Assembly: GCF_003693445.1 (NCBI RefSeq)
Contig: NZ_RFAR01000019.1
Coordinates: 1 to 64,000, forward strand
From: Aquitalea palustris
GTDB taxonomy: Bacteria > Pseudomonadota > Gammaproteobacteria > Burkholderiales > Chromobacteriaceae
Reading direction: 5' to 3'
Length of the DNA stretch: 64,000 nt
Below the pieces are notes generated by a model. The model searched no databases. It worked only from the letters and a program-made list of their open reading frames with translations, and had not been told where the DNA came from. Below are positions 52,729 to 61,952 of this stretch, in pieces (position 1 is the stretch's first letter; each line of letters begins with the position of its first letter). Made by a program: the position numbers and the translations under genes.

Positions 52729-53505
52729 ATGAAACTGGAAAACCGATTCAGGCTGCAGGTCGGCCTGGTCATGTTGTGTCTGTTGGGTGGCTTTGTCTGG
52801 TTTGTGCAGGCCTTTGGGCTGGACTACCAGTTTGCCCTGAGCAAGCTGCCCTTGCTGGCCGGGCTGGAGTTAAGCCCGGAAGGCTTTATCCAGGGCATTC
52901 CGCTCACCCTGCTGTTATGTCTGCTCTCCACCGTGCTGGCGGTAGCCATCGGCATGCTATCGGCGCTGGGGCGGCTATCCAGCAACCCGCTGCTGTACGG
53001 CCTGGCCACCTTTTACAACTCCTTTTTCAAGGGCACGCCGCTGCTGGTGCAGATTCTGCTGATCTACCTGGGCCTGCCGCAGCTGGGCGTGGTACCCACC
53101 GCCATTCCATCCGGCGTGGCCGCGCTGGCACTGTGCTATGGCGCCTACCTGAGCGAAGTGTTCCGCTCGGCCATCCTGTCGATTCACCGTGGCCAGTGGG
53201 ATGCCGGCAAGGCGCTGGGGCTGAAGCCCCACGCCATCATGCGCCACATCATTTTGCCGCAGGCGATGAAAGTGGCCGTGCCGCCCACCTTCTCCATGTT
53301 CATTTCCATGCTGAAGGACTCCTCACTGGTATCGGTGATGGGCTTGTGGGAGCTGATGTTCCTGGCGCAAAGCTATGGCCGCTCGGCTTACCGCTATATG
53401 GAAATGCTGCTGACCGCCGCCATTCTGTACTGGCTGCTGTCCATCGTGCTGGAGCTGTTCCAGCACCGGCTGGAGCAGAAACTGTCGGTTTCCGCACGGC
53501 GCTGA
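52729..53505 (+). CDS. ABC amino-acid permease
   Basis: 258 aa. Membrane helices and the family motifs FYNSFFKGTPLLVQILLIYL and GKALGLKPHAIMRHIILPQA (EAA loop) are clear. His/Gln/Glu-type permease, probably working as a homodimer. No ATPase gene follows: the next feature is a MITE and then unrelated genes. A GTG at 52714 is an alternative start. Confidence 0.85.
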   Translation: MKLENRFRLQVGLVMLCLLGGFVWFVQAFGLDYQFALSKLPLLAGLELSPEGFIQGIPLTLLLCLLSTVLAVAIGMLSALGRLSSNPLLYGLATFYNSFFKGTPLLVQILLIYLGLPQLGVVPTAIPSGVAALALCYGAYLSEVFRSAILSIHRGQWDAGKALGLKPHAIMRHIILPQAMKVAVPPTFSMFISMLKDSSLVSVMGLWELMFLAQSYGRSAYRYMEMLLTAAILYWLLSIVLELFQHRLEQKLSVSARR

Positions 53506-53617
53506 GCCATGAGCGCGGCGGCAAGAAAGTGCTGCCGCGTGTTAAGCAAGGCTTGGGTCATGGCAGGCAAAGCGCCGGGATGGTGGCATCCACCACTACC
53601 GGAGTTCAAGCCGCTTA

Positions 53618-53729
53618 GAGCGGCTAACAAAATAGCGAAGCGGCGCTGGGGCAAGGCGCGCCGACGCCGACAATACAAGCAGTACGGCAAGAAAGCGCAA
53701 CGCCGCAGCGGGGGTTTTGTTAGCCGCTC
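53618..53729. mobile_element. 112-bp MITE with 15-bp terminal repeats
   Basis: Perfect inverted ends GAGCGGCTAACAAAA (53618-53632 and 53715-53729) are flanked by the direct repeat TTA (53615-53617 and 53730-53732). The ends and the TNA target fit IS5-superfamily elements. No transposase can be encoded in 112 bp, so it needs one in trans. It sits 112 bases after the permease gene. Confidence 0.8.
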
Positions 53730-53732
53730 TTA

Positions 53733-54029
53733 ATGACTCTTGCGCAACGCAGCCCCCAGCACATTACCCAGCAGGGCAATGCCTTGCCCCAACACCAGAC
53801 TCCTGGGGTGGCCGTCATTCAGCCGTATGCGATGTCCGAATTGCCTGCTAGCGAGAAATATCGATCCGGGCAGGATACTGCCCCCGACTTGAGCGGCTTT
53901 GCAATGCAGCTGCCAAACAACCCCAGTAGCACCCTTCCGCCGATACCCATGTCCGGGTATTGCTGCACCAGCCACGAAAACCAGGACACCCCAAATTAGT
54001 GACGGGTGCAGGTTGTCGCTTCCCCCCGC
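53733..54029 (-). other. Region without a clear gene; possible gene remnant
   Basis: A minus-strand open frame (53730-53975) reads through with a hydrophobic end (LVLGQGIALLGNVLGAALRK), but its start region changes frame and no family is recognised. It may be the tail of a broken membrane-protein gene next to the MITE. Confidence 0.25.
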
Positions 54030-55403
54030 TTAGCGCAGCTGTGCATCCCCGCCCAGCGCCTGATACAGCGTCACCTGGTTGACCAGCCGGTTGTAGCGGT
54101 TTTCCAGTAGCGACACCTCGGCCTGGCGGCGGGTTTCCTGCGCATCCAGCCAGTCTTTCAGTGGTGCTGCACCGGCCTGGTAGCGTAGCCGGTACAGCTG
54201 CTCGGCCTGGCCGGCCAGTTGTGCCGACAGCGTCAGCCGCTGCCCTTGCTGCTGATAGTGGCTGCGTGCAGACAGGGCGTTTTCCACGTCGGCCAGCGCC
54301 GCGTATAGGGTCTGGCGGAAATTCACTACTGCCAGCTGGTAATCGGCCGCGCTGATCTGCGTGTTCAGCCGCATTTGCCGCCATTCCAGAAACGGCAGTG
54401 TCAGCCCTGCGCCCAGCGTGGCCAGCGGATTGCTGACCACCTGCGCCAGCCGGCTACTGCTGCTCCCCAGACTGCCGGTCAGGGAAAAATCAGGATAGTA
54501 GGATGCACGGGTGGCGTCGCCATTGGCCAGCGTTTCACGCAGGCGCAGTTCGGCGGCGCGCAGATCGGGCCGCCGCGCCAGCAGCTGTACCGGCAGACCA
54601 GCCGGCACATCCGGCAGATCCTGCTGCGGCAGGCTGCCAGGCGTGGTCACCACACCCAGCGGCGGGCCATCCAGCAAGATGGCCAGCGCATTGCGGGTTT
54701 CTGCCAGTTGCTGTTGGTAGTCGTAAAGACTGGCCTGCTGACTGGCCAGGCTTTGCCGTACGGTCAACACATCCAGCTGTGCCGCCGCGCCGGCCTGTTG
54801 CTTGGCCAGCACCAGCCGCAAGGCTTGCTGCTGGTAATCGACGCTGGCTGCGCCCAGCTGCAGTCGCTGCTGCAACCAGGCCTGCTTCCAGTACAGCTTG
54901 ATGGTGCTGCCGATCAGGCTGAGCCGGCTGGCTGCGCGGTCCTGCTCGGTGGCGCGCGCCTCCCAGGCCTTGGCATCGCTCAGGTGGGACAGCTGGCCCC
55001 ACAGATCGGCCTCGTAGCTGACGGAGAGGCTGGCCGAATGCGTCTGGCTGTTGACCCCAGCCCCACCCAGGCGCTGGCTGGCGGAGCTGGACAGGCTGAA
55101 AGACGGCGTGGGGGCCAGGTCGGTAGCGGCCAGATCGGCCTTGAGCATGGCCTGGCGCACCTTGATGGCAGCCGCAGCCAGATCATTATTGCGGGACAGC
55201 ACCAGCGCAACCAGCCGGTTCAGTTCGGCATCACCAAATTGCTGCCACCAGTTATCACCACTGATCGGGCTATTGTCCGCAGCAGTGGCGCCCTGCCACT
55301 GGGCGGGCAGCGTGACGGCCGGCACCTGATAGGGCGTTGCGGTCAGACTGGCGCAGCCGGCCAGCAGCAGGCTGGCCAGCACGATGGGGTAAAGCACTTT
55401 CAT
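54030..55403 (-). CDS. Outer-membrane factor lipoprotein (TolC/NodT family)
   Basis: 457 aa; the start at 55403 gives a lipoprotein signal with lipobox LLLAGC at residue 16. The repeats of the OMF family are visible (LSRNNDLAAAAIKVRQAML, LLARRPDLRAAELRLRETLA, SYYPDFSLTGSLGSSSSRLA). It would form the outer channel of the MacAB pump encoded just upstream (eight-base gap), making the exporter complete. Confidence 0.88.
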   Translation of the reverse strand: MKVLYPIVLASLLLAGCASLTATPYQVPAVTLPAQWQGATAADNSPISGDNWWQQFGDAELNRLVALVLSRNNDLAAAAIKVRQAMLKADLAATDLAPTPSFSLSSSASQRLGGAGVNSQTHSASLSVSYEADLWGQLSHLSDAKAWEARATEQDRAASRLSLIGSTIKLYWKQAWLQQRLQLGAASVDYQQQALRLVLAKQQAGAAAQLDVLTVRQSLASQQASLYDYQQQLAETRNALAILLDGPPLGVVTTPGSLPQQDLPDVPAGLPVQLLARRPDLRAAELRLRETLANGDATRASYYPDFSLTGSLGSSSSRLAQVVSNPLATLGAGLTLPFLEWRQMRLNTQISAADYQLAVVNFRQTLYAALADVENALSARSHYQQQGQRLTLSAQLAGQAEQLYRLRYQAGAAPLKDWLDAQETRRQAEVSLLENRYNRLVNQVTLYQALGGDAQLR

Positions 55404-55410
55404 TGCATTC

Positions 55411-57360
55411 TCATTCTCGTGACAAGGCCACGACAGGGTCCAGCCGCGCCGCATTGCGCGCCGGCAGATAACCGAACAACACCCCCACCAGCGTGGAGCA
55501 GGCAAAGGCCGCCACAATCGAGCTGGCGGAATACACCATGGTGAAGCTGGCCAGTTTGGCCACCAGCACGCCCAGCCCCAGCGACAAGGCCACGCCCAGC
55601 GCGCCACCCAGCAGGCAGACCAGCACGGCCTCGATCAGAAACTGCTGCATGATGTCGCGTTGGCGTGCGCCCACCGCCATGCACACTCCAATTTCGCGGG
55701 TGCGCTCGCTCACCGACACCAGCATGATGTTCATCACGCCGATACCGCCCACCACCAGCGAAATCACGGCAATCATCGACACCAGCAAGGTCATGGTGGC
55801 GGTGGTGGTGGCGATGGTCTGGCGGATGCTGTCGGTGTTCATCACAAAGAAGTCCTGCGTGCCGTGGCGGCGCTTCATCAGCGCCACCAGGCTTTGCTCG
55901 GCGGCATCGGTGGCAACATTGTCGCTGACCCGCACCGTGACGGCCTTCAGGTAGTCCTGGCCCAGCATGCGGTACATCACTGTGCTGTAGGGCAGCCACA
56001 GATTGAGGTTGTCATCGGTGCCGAAGGCACTTTTCTGGGTTTGGGTGACGCCCACCACGCGGCAGGGCAGCTTGCCCAGCAGGATGACCTTGCCGATGGG
56101 GTCGTCACCGTCGGCAAACAGCGCCTTACGGCTGTTTTCGTCGATCACCACCTGCTGTGCCTGCTGACTGACAGCCGTGGCATCGAAGGCCCTGCCCTGT
56201 GCCATGGACACACCGCGCACACGGAAATACTGCTCGCCCACGCCCTTGACCTGCGCCGTTACCGCCACATTGCGGTAGCGCAGGGTGACGCTATCACTGA
56301 CTTCCGGTGTCACGCTGTCGACAAAACCCTGCTCGGCCAGCACTGTCGCATCACGCGGGGTAAGGGTGTGGATGGCATCGGCCTTGCGGTCGCCAAAATG
56401 CTTGCCGGGATAGATATTGATGGTATTGGTGCCCAGCGAGCTGATGTCGCTGAGAATGCGCTGGCTGGAGCCGGTGCCCAGTGCCACCACCGACACCACC
56501 GAGGCAATGCCGATGATGATGCCCAGCATGGTCAGCGCCGAGCGCAGCCGGTGCGCCATCAGCGCACGCCACGCCATGCCGAAGGCCTCGGCAAAATGCT
56601 CGCGCAGCAGCCGCCAGCCGCCCTGCTCCTCGACCAGCGCCGTGCTGGCCAGCGTGGCATTGGCCGCAGTTTCGCCGCGACGCTGGTCAGCCACCAGCCG
56701 GCCATCGCCGATTTCAATGATGCGGTCGGCGTGTTCGGCCACCTTGCTGTCGTGGGTGACCAGAATGATGGTATGGCCCTCGGCATGCAGCTCACGCAGG
56801 ATGGCCATCACCTGCTGGCCGCTGGCACTGTCCAGCGCGCCGGTGGGCTCATCGGCCAGAATCACCTTGCCGCCGTTCATCAGCGCCCGCGCAATACTCA
56901 CCCGCTGCTGCTGGCCGCCGGACAGCTGGCCCGGCTTGTGGCCGGCCCGATCGCTCAGGCCCAGTCGCGCCAGCAGGCTGGCCGCACGGCTGCGGCGTTC
57001 CGGTGCCGGACTGCCGGCATAAACTGCGGGCAGCTCGACGTTTTGCAGGGCATTGAGTTCGCCCAGCAAGTGGTAGCGCTGGAAGATGAAGCCGAAGTGC
57101 TCGCGCCGCAGCTGCGCCAGCTGGTCGGGGCTCATGTCGGCCACCGGCTGGCCGGCCACCCGATAGCTGCCGCGCGAAGGGGCATCCAGACAGCCCAGAA
57201 TATTCATCAGGGTGGATTTGCCGGAGCCGGATGCGCCGATGATGGCGACCATTTCCCCAGCCTGAATCTGCAAATGGATGTCGTCCAGCACGGTGACCGT
57301 GTCTTCACCCGAGGCAAAGTCACGGCACACGCCTGACAGTTCCAGCAAGGGAGTGCTCAT
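55411..57360 (-). CDS. macB: MacB, export ABC transporter
   Basis: 649 aa. N-terminal ATPase: Walker [10 protein letters not shown] (42-50), signature [15 protein letters not shown], Walker [13 protein letters not shown]. Then one helix, a large periplasmic domain (about 300-520) and three helices with [20 protein letters not shown] and the ending [20 protein letters not shown]. MacB moves substrates from the periplasm through the TolC-like channel. It is three bases from macA. Confidence 0.95.
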   Translation of the reverse strand: MSTPLLELSGVCRDFASGEDTVTVLDDIHLQIQAGEMVAIIGASGSGKSTLMNILGCLDAPSRGSYRVAGQPVADMSPDQLAQLRREHFGFIFQRYHLLGELNALQNVELPAVYAGSPAPERRSRAASLLARLGLSDRAGHKPGQLSGGQQQRVSIARALMNGGKVILADEPTGALDSASGQQVMAILRELHAEGHTIILVTHDSKVAEHADRIIEIGDGRLVADQRRGETAANATLASTALVEEQGGWRLLREHFAEAFGMAWRALMAHRLRSALTMLGIIIGIASVVSVVALGTGSSQRILSDISSLGTNTINIYPGKHFGDRKADAIHTLTPRDATVLAEQGFVDSVTPEVSDSVTLRYRNVAVTAQVKGVGEQYFRVRGVSMAQGRAFDATAVSQQAQQVVIDENSRKALFADGDDPIGKVILLGKLPCRVVGVTQTQKSAFGTDDNLNLWLPYSTVMYRMLGQDYLKAVTVRVSDNVATDAAEQSLVALMKRRHGTQDFFVMNTDSIRQTIATTTATMTLLVSMIAVISLVVGGIGVMNIMLVSVSERTREIGVCMAVGARQRDIMQQFLIEAVLVCLLGGALGVALSLGLGVLVAKLASFTMVYSASSIVAAFACSTLVGVLFGYLPARNAARLDPVVALSRE

Positions 57361-57363
57361 GGC

Positions 57364-58584
57364 TTACATCCCCATCGGCGGTGGGCCGTTGTGGCTGCTG
57401 CCGCTAGCGGCCGTCGCGCTGGCTTCGCCTACCACCACCTGCTCGCCCTCACGCAAGCCACTCAGTACCTGGGCGTGGACATTGTTGTTCAGGCCTATGC
57501 TGACCTGGCGTTGTTGCACGCTGCCATCGGGCTGCAACACGCGCACCGCATAGCGACCATTCTTGCCGGCCGCACCCAGCGCATTGGCTGGTACGGCCAG
57601 CGCAGCCTTGACCTGGCTGAGCACCACGGTAACCTGCGCCGTCATGTTGATGCGCAGCTTGTGCTGCGGATTGGGCACATCAAACAGACCGTAGTAATAG
57701 ATGGCAGTGGACGATGAAGAGCTGCTGGAACTGCTGCTGGTCGACGTAGAGCTGGTGCTGCTGTCACTGGAGTCGCTATAGGACTGCGGTGCCGGATCGA
57801 CCGAACGCAAGCTGGCCTGATAACGGCGGTCTGGCTCACCCAGTATGGTGAAGTACACCGGCATGCCAGGCTTGACCCTCACCACATCGCCTTCCGAGAT
57901 TTCCGACTTCACCGTCACCGTGTCCAGCTGTGCCAGCTTGACGATGGTGGGGGTGGACTGGCTGGCATTCACCGTCTGCCCCTCTTCCACCGACAAGGCC
58001 ACCACCACGCCATCGATGGGCGCAACAATGCGGGTATAGCCCAGATTGAGCTGGGCCGTTTTCAGGCTGATGCGTGCCTGTTGCAGCTGTGCCTGCAGCT
58101 GCTGGGCATCGGCATCGGCGCCATCCATTGCTGCCTTGGCACTATCGTAGCTTTCGCGCGAGGTGGCCTGCTGCCCCAGCATCTGCTGCTGACGGGCAAA
58201 GTCCTGTCGCGCCTTGAGCAAGGCTGCCAGTTTGGACTTCAGCTGCGACTGATAGCTGCTGACCGAAGCCTGGGCATCTTCCAGTGCATTTTCCTGGGTG
58301 CGCGGGTCGATTTCGGCCAGCAAATCGCCCTGGTGCACACTCTGGCCCAGCTTGACCTTGAGCGATTTGATCTGGCCGGATACCTGGGCCCCCACGCTGA
58401 CTTCACGCAGCGCCTTGATGGTGCCGGTGGCCAGCACGCTGTCTTCCAGATCAAGATGGGTGACGGTGGCCGTCAGGTAGTGATTGACTGGCTGACGCGG
58501 ATAAAACAGGTAGACGGCCAGAATGAGCAGCAGCACGGCGGCAGCAATCAGGCTGCGCGTCTGCAATGAACTGAGGCGGGGCAT
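57364..58584 (-). CDS. macA: MacA, periplasmic adaptor with a poly-Ser insert
   Basis: 406 aa from ATG 58584. One N-terminal helix (SLIAAAVLLLILAVYLFY), lipoyl-like domain halves (GQIKSLKVKLGQSVHQGDLL and LGYTRIVAPIDGVVVALSVE), a coiled-coil hairpin between them, then the beta-barrel domain. Unusually, residues about 270-297 are a serine tract (SDSSDSSTSSTS and a run of ten Ser) in the barrel domain. It joins MacB to the outer channel. Confidence 0.9.
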   Translation of the reverse strand: MPRLSSLQTRSLIAAAVLLLILAVYLFYPRQPVNHYLTATVTHLDLEDSVLATGTIKALREVSVGAQVSGQIKSLKVKLGQSVHQGDLLAEIDPRTQENALEDAQASVSSYQSQLKSKLAALLKARQDFARQQQMLGQQATSRESYDSAKAAMDGADADAQQLQAQLQQARISLKTAQLNLGYTRIVAPIDGVVVALSVEEGQTVNASQSTPTIVKLAQLDTVTVKSEISEGDVVRVKPGMPVYFTILGEPDRRYQASLRSVDPAPQSYSDSSDSSTSSTSTSSSSSSSSSSTAIYYYGLFDVPNPQHKLRINMTAQVTVVLSQVKAALAVPANALGAAGKNGRYAVRVLQPDGSVQQRQVSIGLNNNVHAQVLSGLREGEQVVVGEASATAASGSSHNGPPPMGM

Positions 58585-58829
58585 GTAGATTGGGAATGAA
58601 CAATGGTTGCTTCGATGCGGCAGTATCACGGCATGACCTGCCCGCTGCGGTTAACCACAGGTAAATAAATGTCAGGAAATGTAAGCATGCATTTAAGAAG
58701 CATGCGTTGCCGCAAGGGGTCGACTTTGGCAAAAGCAGCCCGACAGAGTAAAGTATGCCGCTTCCATGTCGCCCCTGCCCGCTGGCCGGCGGCCCATCCC
58801 GACCACCTTTTCATTACACAGGCTTCACC

Positions 58830-61232
58830 ATGCTGCTGGCCGTCCGCCATCGTTCGCTGTTGTTCGCCCTGCTCGGGTTACTAGCCTGCCTGTGCAGCAG
58901 CCTGTCTGGCGCGACAGCCAACAATAGTCGCAACTGGCTGGCCGCCCATCGTGACTGGCGGGTTGGCGTGGTACTGCAAGCGCCGTATGCCCAGATCAAT
59001 CCGCGCAACCATCTGCTGGAAGGCGCCGATGTCGAGGTCATGCTGCTGCTGGCCAACAAAATGGGCGTACAGCTGAGCTGGCATACCTTTGCCAGCCAGC
59101 AGGCGCTGGACCGCGCCGTAGAAGCCGGTACGGTAGACGTATCGCCCGGCATGCTGCAAACACCAGCCAGCCTGCATCACTGGCTGTTTTCCCAGCCCTA
59201 TTTGCGGGTACCGCACAAAATTGTCGGCTTCCCCGATGGCAGCGGCAATGCGGTAGACCTGGACCGGCTATCGCTCAGCGAAAGGCTGGCGCTGGATGGC
59301 AATAGCGACGCCCTGCGCTTTGTCCGCCGCAACTATCCCGAGCTGCCGCGCGTGGAAGTGGCCAACGACCGTGCCGCCCTGCAAACCGTACAGCAGCAAT
59401 ACGCCGAATACGCCATTGTCGATGAGGCCCAGCTGGCCACCCTGCTCAAGGAGCCGGAATTTTCCCGCCTAGCCGTGGTGGGCGACCTGGGCTACACCCA
59501 TTTGCTGCGCATCGGGGTCCGGCGTGACTGGCCGGAACTGCCCGCCGTACTCGACCGCCAGCTACAGGACATCCCCGGCAGCAGCATGGAGCAGCTGTAC
59601 GCCCGCTGGATGCTGCCCAGCTATCCGCGGCTGATCGACTCGCTCACCTTCTGGCACCGGCTCAGCCTGGCGCTGCTGCTGGGCGCCTTGCTGCTGGCGG
59701 TACTGTGGAATCATCAGCGGCGGCAACGGCGCTGGGCTGAAAAACGCCTGCTGGCAGCGCGCATGGAGCTGGAAGCCCGCGATGTGGCCGAGGAGTCGCT
59801 ACGGCTGACCCAGTTCTCCATCGACAACAGCACGGTGGGCATCCTGTGGGTCAACTGGGACAGCCGCATCCAGTACGCCAACCGGGCGGCGGAAACCATG
59901 CTGGGCTATCCGGCAACACAGCTGCTGCGTTTGTCGTTGCCCGAGCTGCAGCCCTCGCTGGACCACGCCCGCTGGCTGGAGCTGTGGAACCAGCTGCGCA
60001 GCAGCAAGGCAGTCAGCAGCTTTGAAACCCATTGTCTCAAGGCCGATGGCCATGTGCTGCCGGTGGGCGTCACCCTGAGCTTTCTCAAATTCGGCCGCAC
60101 CGAATACCTGGTGGTGTACCTCAATGACATTACCGAACGGCAAAAAGCCCGCGCCGCTCTGGAAGAAAGCGAAGCCCGCTTCAAGGGTATGGCCAGCAAT
60201 GTGCCGGGCATGGTGTTCCGGCTGGAGCGCCCGGCAGCGCAAATGCCGGTACGGCTGGCCTTTGTCAGCGATGCCAGCCAGAGCATGCTGGGCTACAGCC
60301 CGCTGGACATGATCAGCCTGCCCGAGGGCTGGCTGGATGTAGTGGCCAGCACCGACCGTGCCAGCTACCAGCAAGCCTGGCAGCAGGCCGACCAGCACAA
60401 TCACGATCTGGCCTGGCAGGGCCGCATGCTGCATCAGGACGGGCAATTGCGCTGGGTAGACATCAAGGCCACGGTACGCTGCTTTGACGACGGCCATGTG
60501 GTATGGGACGGCATCGTCTGGGATATCTCCGAGAACAAACACAATGAATTGCAGCTGGCCGAATCGCGCGGCCTGCTGCGCAGCCTGTCCGCCCATCTGG
60601 AGTCGGTGCGCGAAGAAGAAAAAGCCCGCATCGCCCGCGAAGTTCACGATGAACTGGGGCAAATCCTCACCGTGCTGCGGCTGGAAACCTCGATGTGCGA
60701 ACTAAGCTTCGGCCACAGCGACAGCAAGCTGGCCGAACGGCTGCAGGCGATGAAAAAGCTGATCGAGCAAACCTTCCAGATCGTGCGCGATGTCGCCACC
60801 GCACTGCGCCCGCCGGTGCTGGATGCCGGCATCGGCTCGGCCATCGAATGGCAGGCCCGCCGCTTTGAAAAGCGCAGCGGCATCCCCTGCCTGATTTCCG
60901 TACCGGACACACCCATCCCGCTCAGTGATGCCCGCGCCATCGGCGTGTTCCGCATCCTGCAGGAAGCCCTCACCAATGTCTTGCGCCATGCCGAAGCCAG
61001 CACGGTCAGCGTCGGCCTCACCTGCAACCAGGGCATGATCACCCTGAGCATTGCCGACGACGGCAAGGGCTTCAACCCGCAAGCCCACCGTCAGCTGCGC
61101 TCTTTTGGCCTGGTGGGCATTCGCGAGCGGGTGCTGCTGCTGGGCGGTGTGCTCGACATCGACAGCCAGCCAGACCAGGGCTGCACTCTCACCATCCGGC
61201 TGCCAGCCGAAGCAGGAAAGGAAAGCGCATGA
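58830..61232 (+). CDS. Sensor histidine kinase with periplasmic binding domain and two PAS domains
   Basis: The start at 58830 (800 aa) is chosen because it gives a signal/anchor right at the N-terminus; there is no strong ribosome site. Residues about 40-275 form a family-3 solute-binding domain (RVGVVLQAPYAQINPRNHLL). A transmembrane helix (LALLLGALLLAVLW), two PAS domains (about 340-455 and 470-590), HisKA_3 with REVHDELGQ (His606) and an HATPase domain (LTNVLRHAEASTVSVGL, DDGKGFNP) follow. It is paired with the regulator next door by an ATGA overlap. Confidence 0.88.
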   Translation: MLLAVRHRSLLFALLGLLACLCSSLSGATANNSRNWLAAHRDWRVGVVLQAPYAQINPRNHLLEGADVEVMLLLANKMGVQLSWHTFASQQALDRAVEAGTVDVSPGMLQTPASLHHWLFSQPYLRVPHKIVGFPDGSGNAVDLDRLSLSERLALDGNSDALRFVRRNYPELPRVEVANDRAALQTVQQQYAEYAIVDEAQLATLLKEPEFSRLAVVGDLGYTHLLRIGVRRDWPELPAVLDRQLQDIPGSSMEQLYARWMLPSYPRLIDSLTFWHRLSLALLLGALLLAVLWNHQRRQRRWAEKRLLAARMELEARDVAEESLRLTQFSIDNSTVGILWVNWDSRIQYANRAAETMLGYPATQLLRLSLPELQPSLDHARWLELWNQLRSSKAVSSFETHCLKADGHVLPVGVTLSFLKFGRTEYLVVYLNDITERQKARAALEESEARFKGMASNVPGMVFRLERPAAQMPVRLAFVSDASQSMLGYSPLDMISLPEGWLDVVASTDRASYQQAWQQADQHNHDLAWQGRMLHQDGQLRWVDIKATVRCFDDGHVVWDGIVWDISENKHNELQLAESRGLLRSLSAHLESVREEEKARIAREVHDELGQILTVLRLETSMCELSFGHSDSKLAERLQAMKKLIEQTFQIVRDVATALRPPVLDAGIGSAIEWQARRFEKRSGIPCLISVPDTPIPLSDARAIGVFRILQEALTNVLRHAEASTVSVGLTCNQGMITLSIADDGKGFNPQAHRQLRSFGLVGIRERVLLLGGVLDIDSQPDQGCTLTIRLPAEAGKESA

Positions 61233-61858
61233 TCCGCGTCATCATTGCCGAAGACCACAAAATCGTCCGCGAAGGCATCAAGCAACTGGTATCGCTGGCC
61301 GAGGACATCAGCGTGGTGGGCGAAGCCACCAATGGCACCCACCTGCTGGAACAACTGCGCCAGATCCCCTGCGATGTGCTGCTGCTGGACATCTCCATGC
61401 CTGGCACCAACGGGCTGGAATCCATCCCGCGCATCCGTGCGCTGGACAATCCGCCGGCCATCCTCATGCTGTCGATGCATGACGAAGTACAGATTGCCGC
61501 CCGCGCGCTCAAGGCCGGTGCCGCCGGTTACAGCACCAAGGACAGCGATCCGGCGCTGCTGCTCACCGCCATCCGCAAGGTAGCGGGCGGTGGCCGCTAC
61601 ATCGACCCGCAACTGGCCGACCGCATGGTATTCGAAGTGGGACTGACCGACTCCCGCCCCGCCCATGCCCAACTGTCCGAGCGCGAATACCAGGTGTTCG
61701 AACGACTGGTTCACGGCACCAATGTCAACGAAATCGCCCAGCAGCTGAACATCAGTTCGAAGACGGTGAGCACCCACAAGGTGCGGCTGATGCAGAAACT
61801 GCAGGCGCACTCAGTGGCCGACATGGTGCGCTACGCCATCGACCACAAGCTGATCTGA
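61229..61858 (+). CDS. NarL/FixJ-type response regulator
   Basis: 209 aa. Receiver with DCDVLLLDISMPG-type phospho-site (Asp54; acidic pair Glu8-Asp9; Lys near 105) and a C-terminal LuxR-type HTH (LSEREYQVFERLVHGTNVNE, IAQQLNISSKTVSTHKVRLM). It is translationally coupled to the kinase, so the pair is one two-component system. The targets and signal are unknown; a small molecule bound in the periplasm is likely. Confidence 0.92.
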   Translation: MIRVIIAEDHKIVREGIKQLVSLAEDISVVGEATNGTHLLEQLRQIPCDVLLLDISMPGTNGLESIPRIRALDNPPAILMLSMHDEVQIAARALKAGAAGYSTKDSDPALLLTAIRKVAGGGRYIDPQLADRMVFEVGLTDSRPAHAQLSEREYQVFERLVHGTNVNEIAQQLNISSKTVSTHKVRLMQKLQAHSVADMVRYAIDHKLI

Positions 61859-61864
61859 CCCCGC

Positions 61865-61902
61865 ATGGCAGGCCGACAAAACCCTGTCCCTCAGCCTGCC
61901 AT
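61865..61902 (+). terminator. Inverted repeat after the response regulator
   Basis: ATGGCAGGC (61865-61873) and GCCTGCCAT (61894-61902) form a nine-bp stem with a 20-base loop. No T-run follows, so termination is uncertain. Confidence 0.35.
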
Positions 61903-61952
61903 TGCGCTACCCTAGCCGCCTTTGTTCAATTCGCTTTCAACGCCCCCGTTTC

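Noticed and set aside
53509-53733. A 74-aa basic protein gene across the MITE
   Set aside because: The frame runs through both terminal repeats of the MITE and has no ribosome site; its Arg/Lys-rich product is a by-product of composition.
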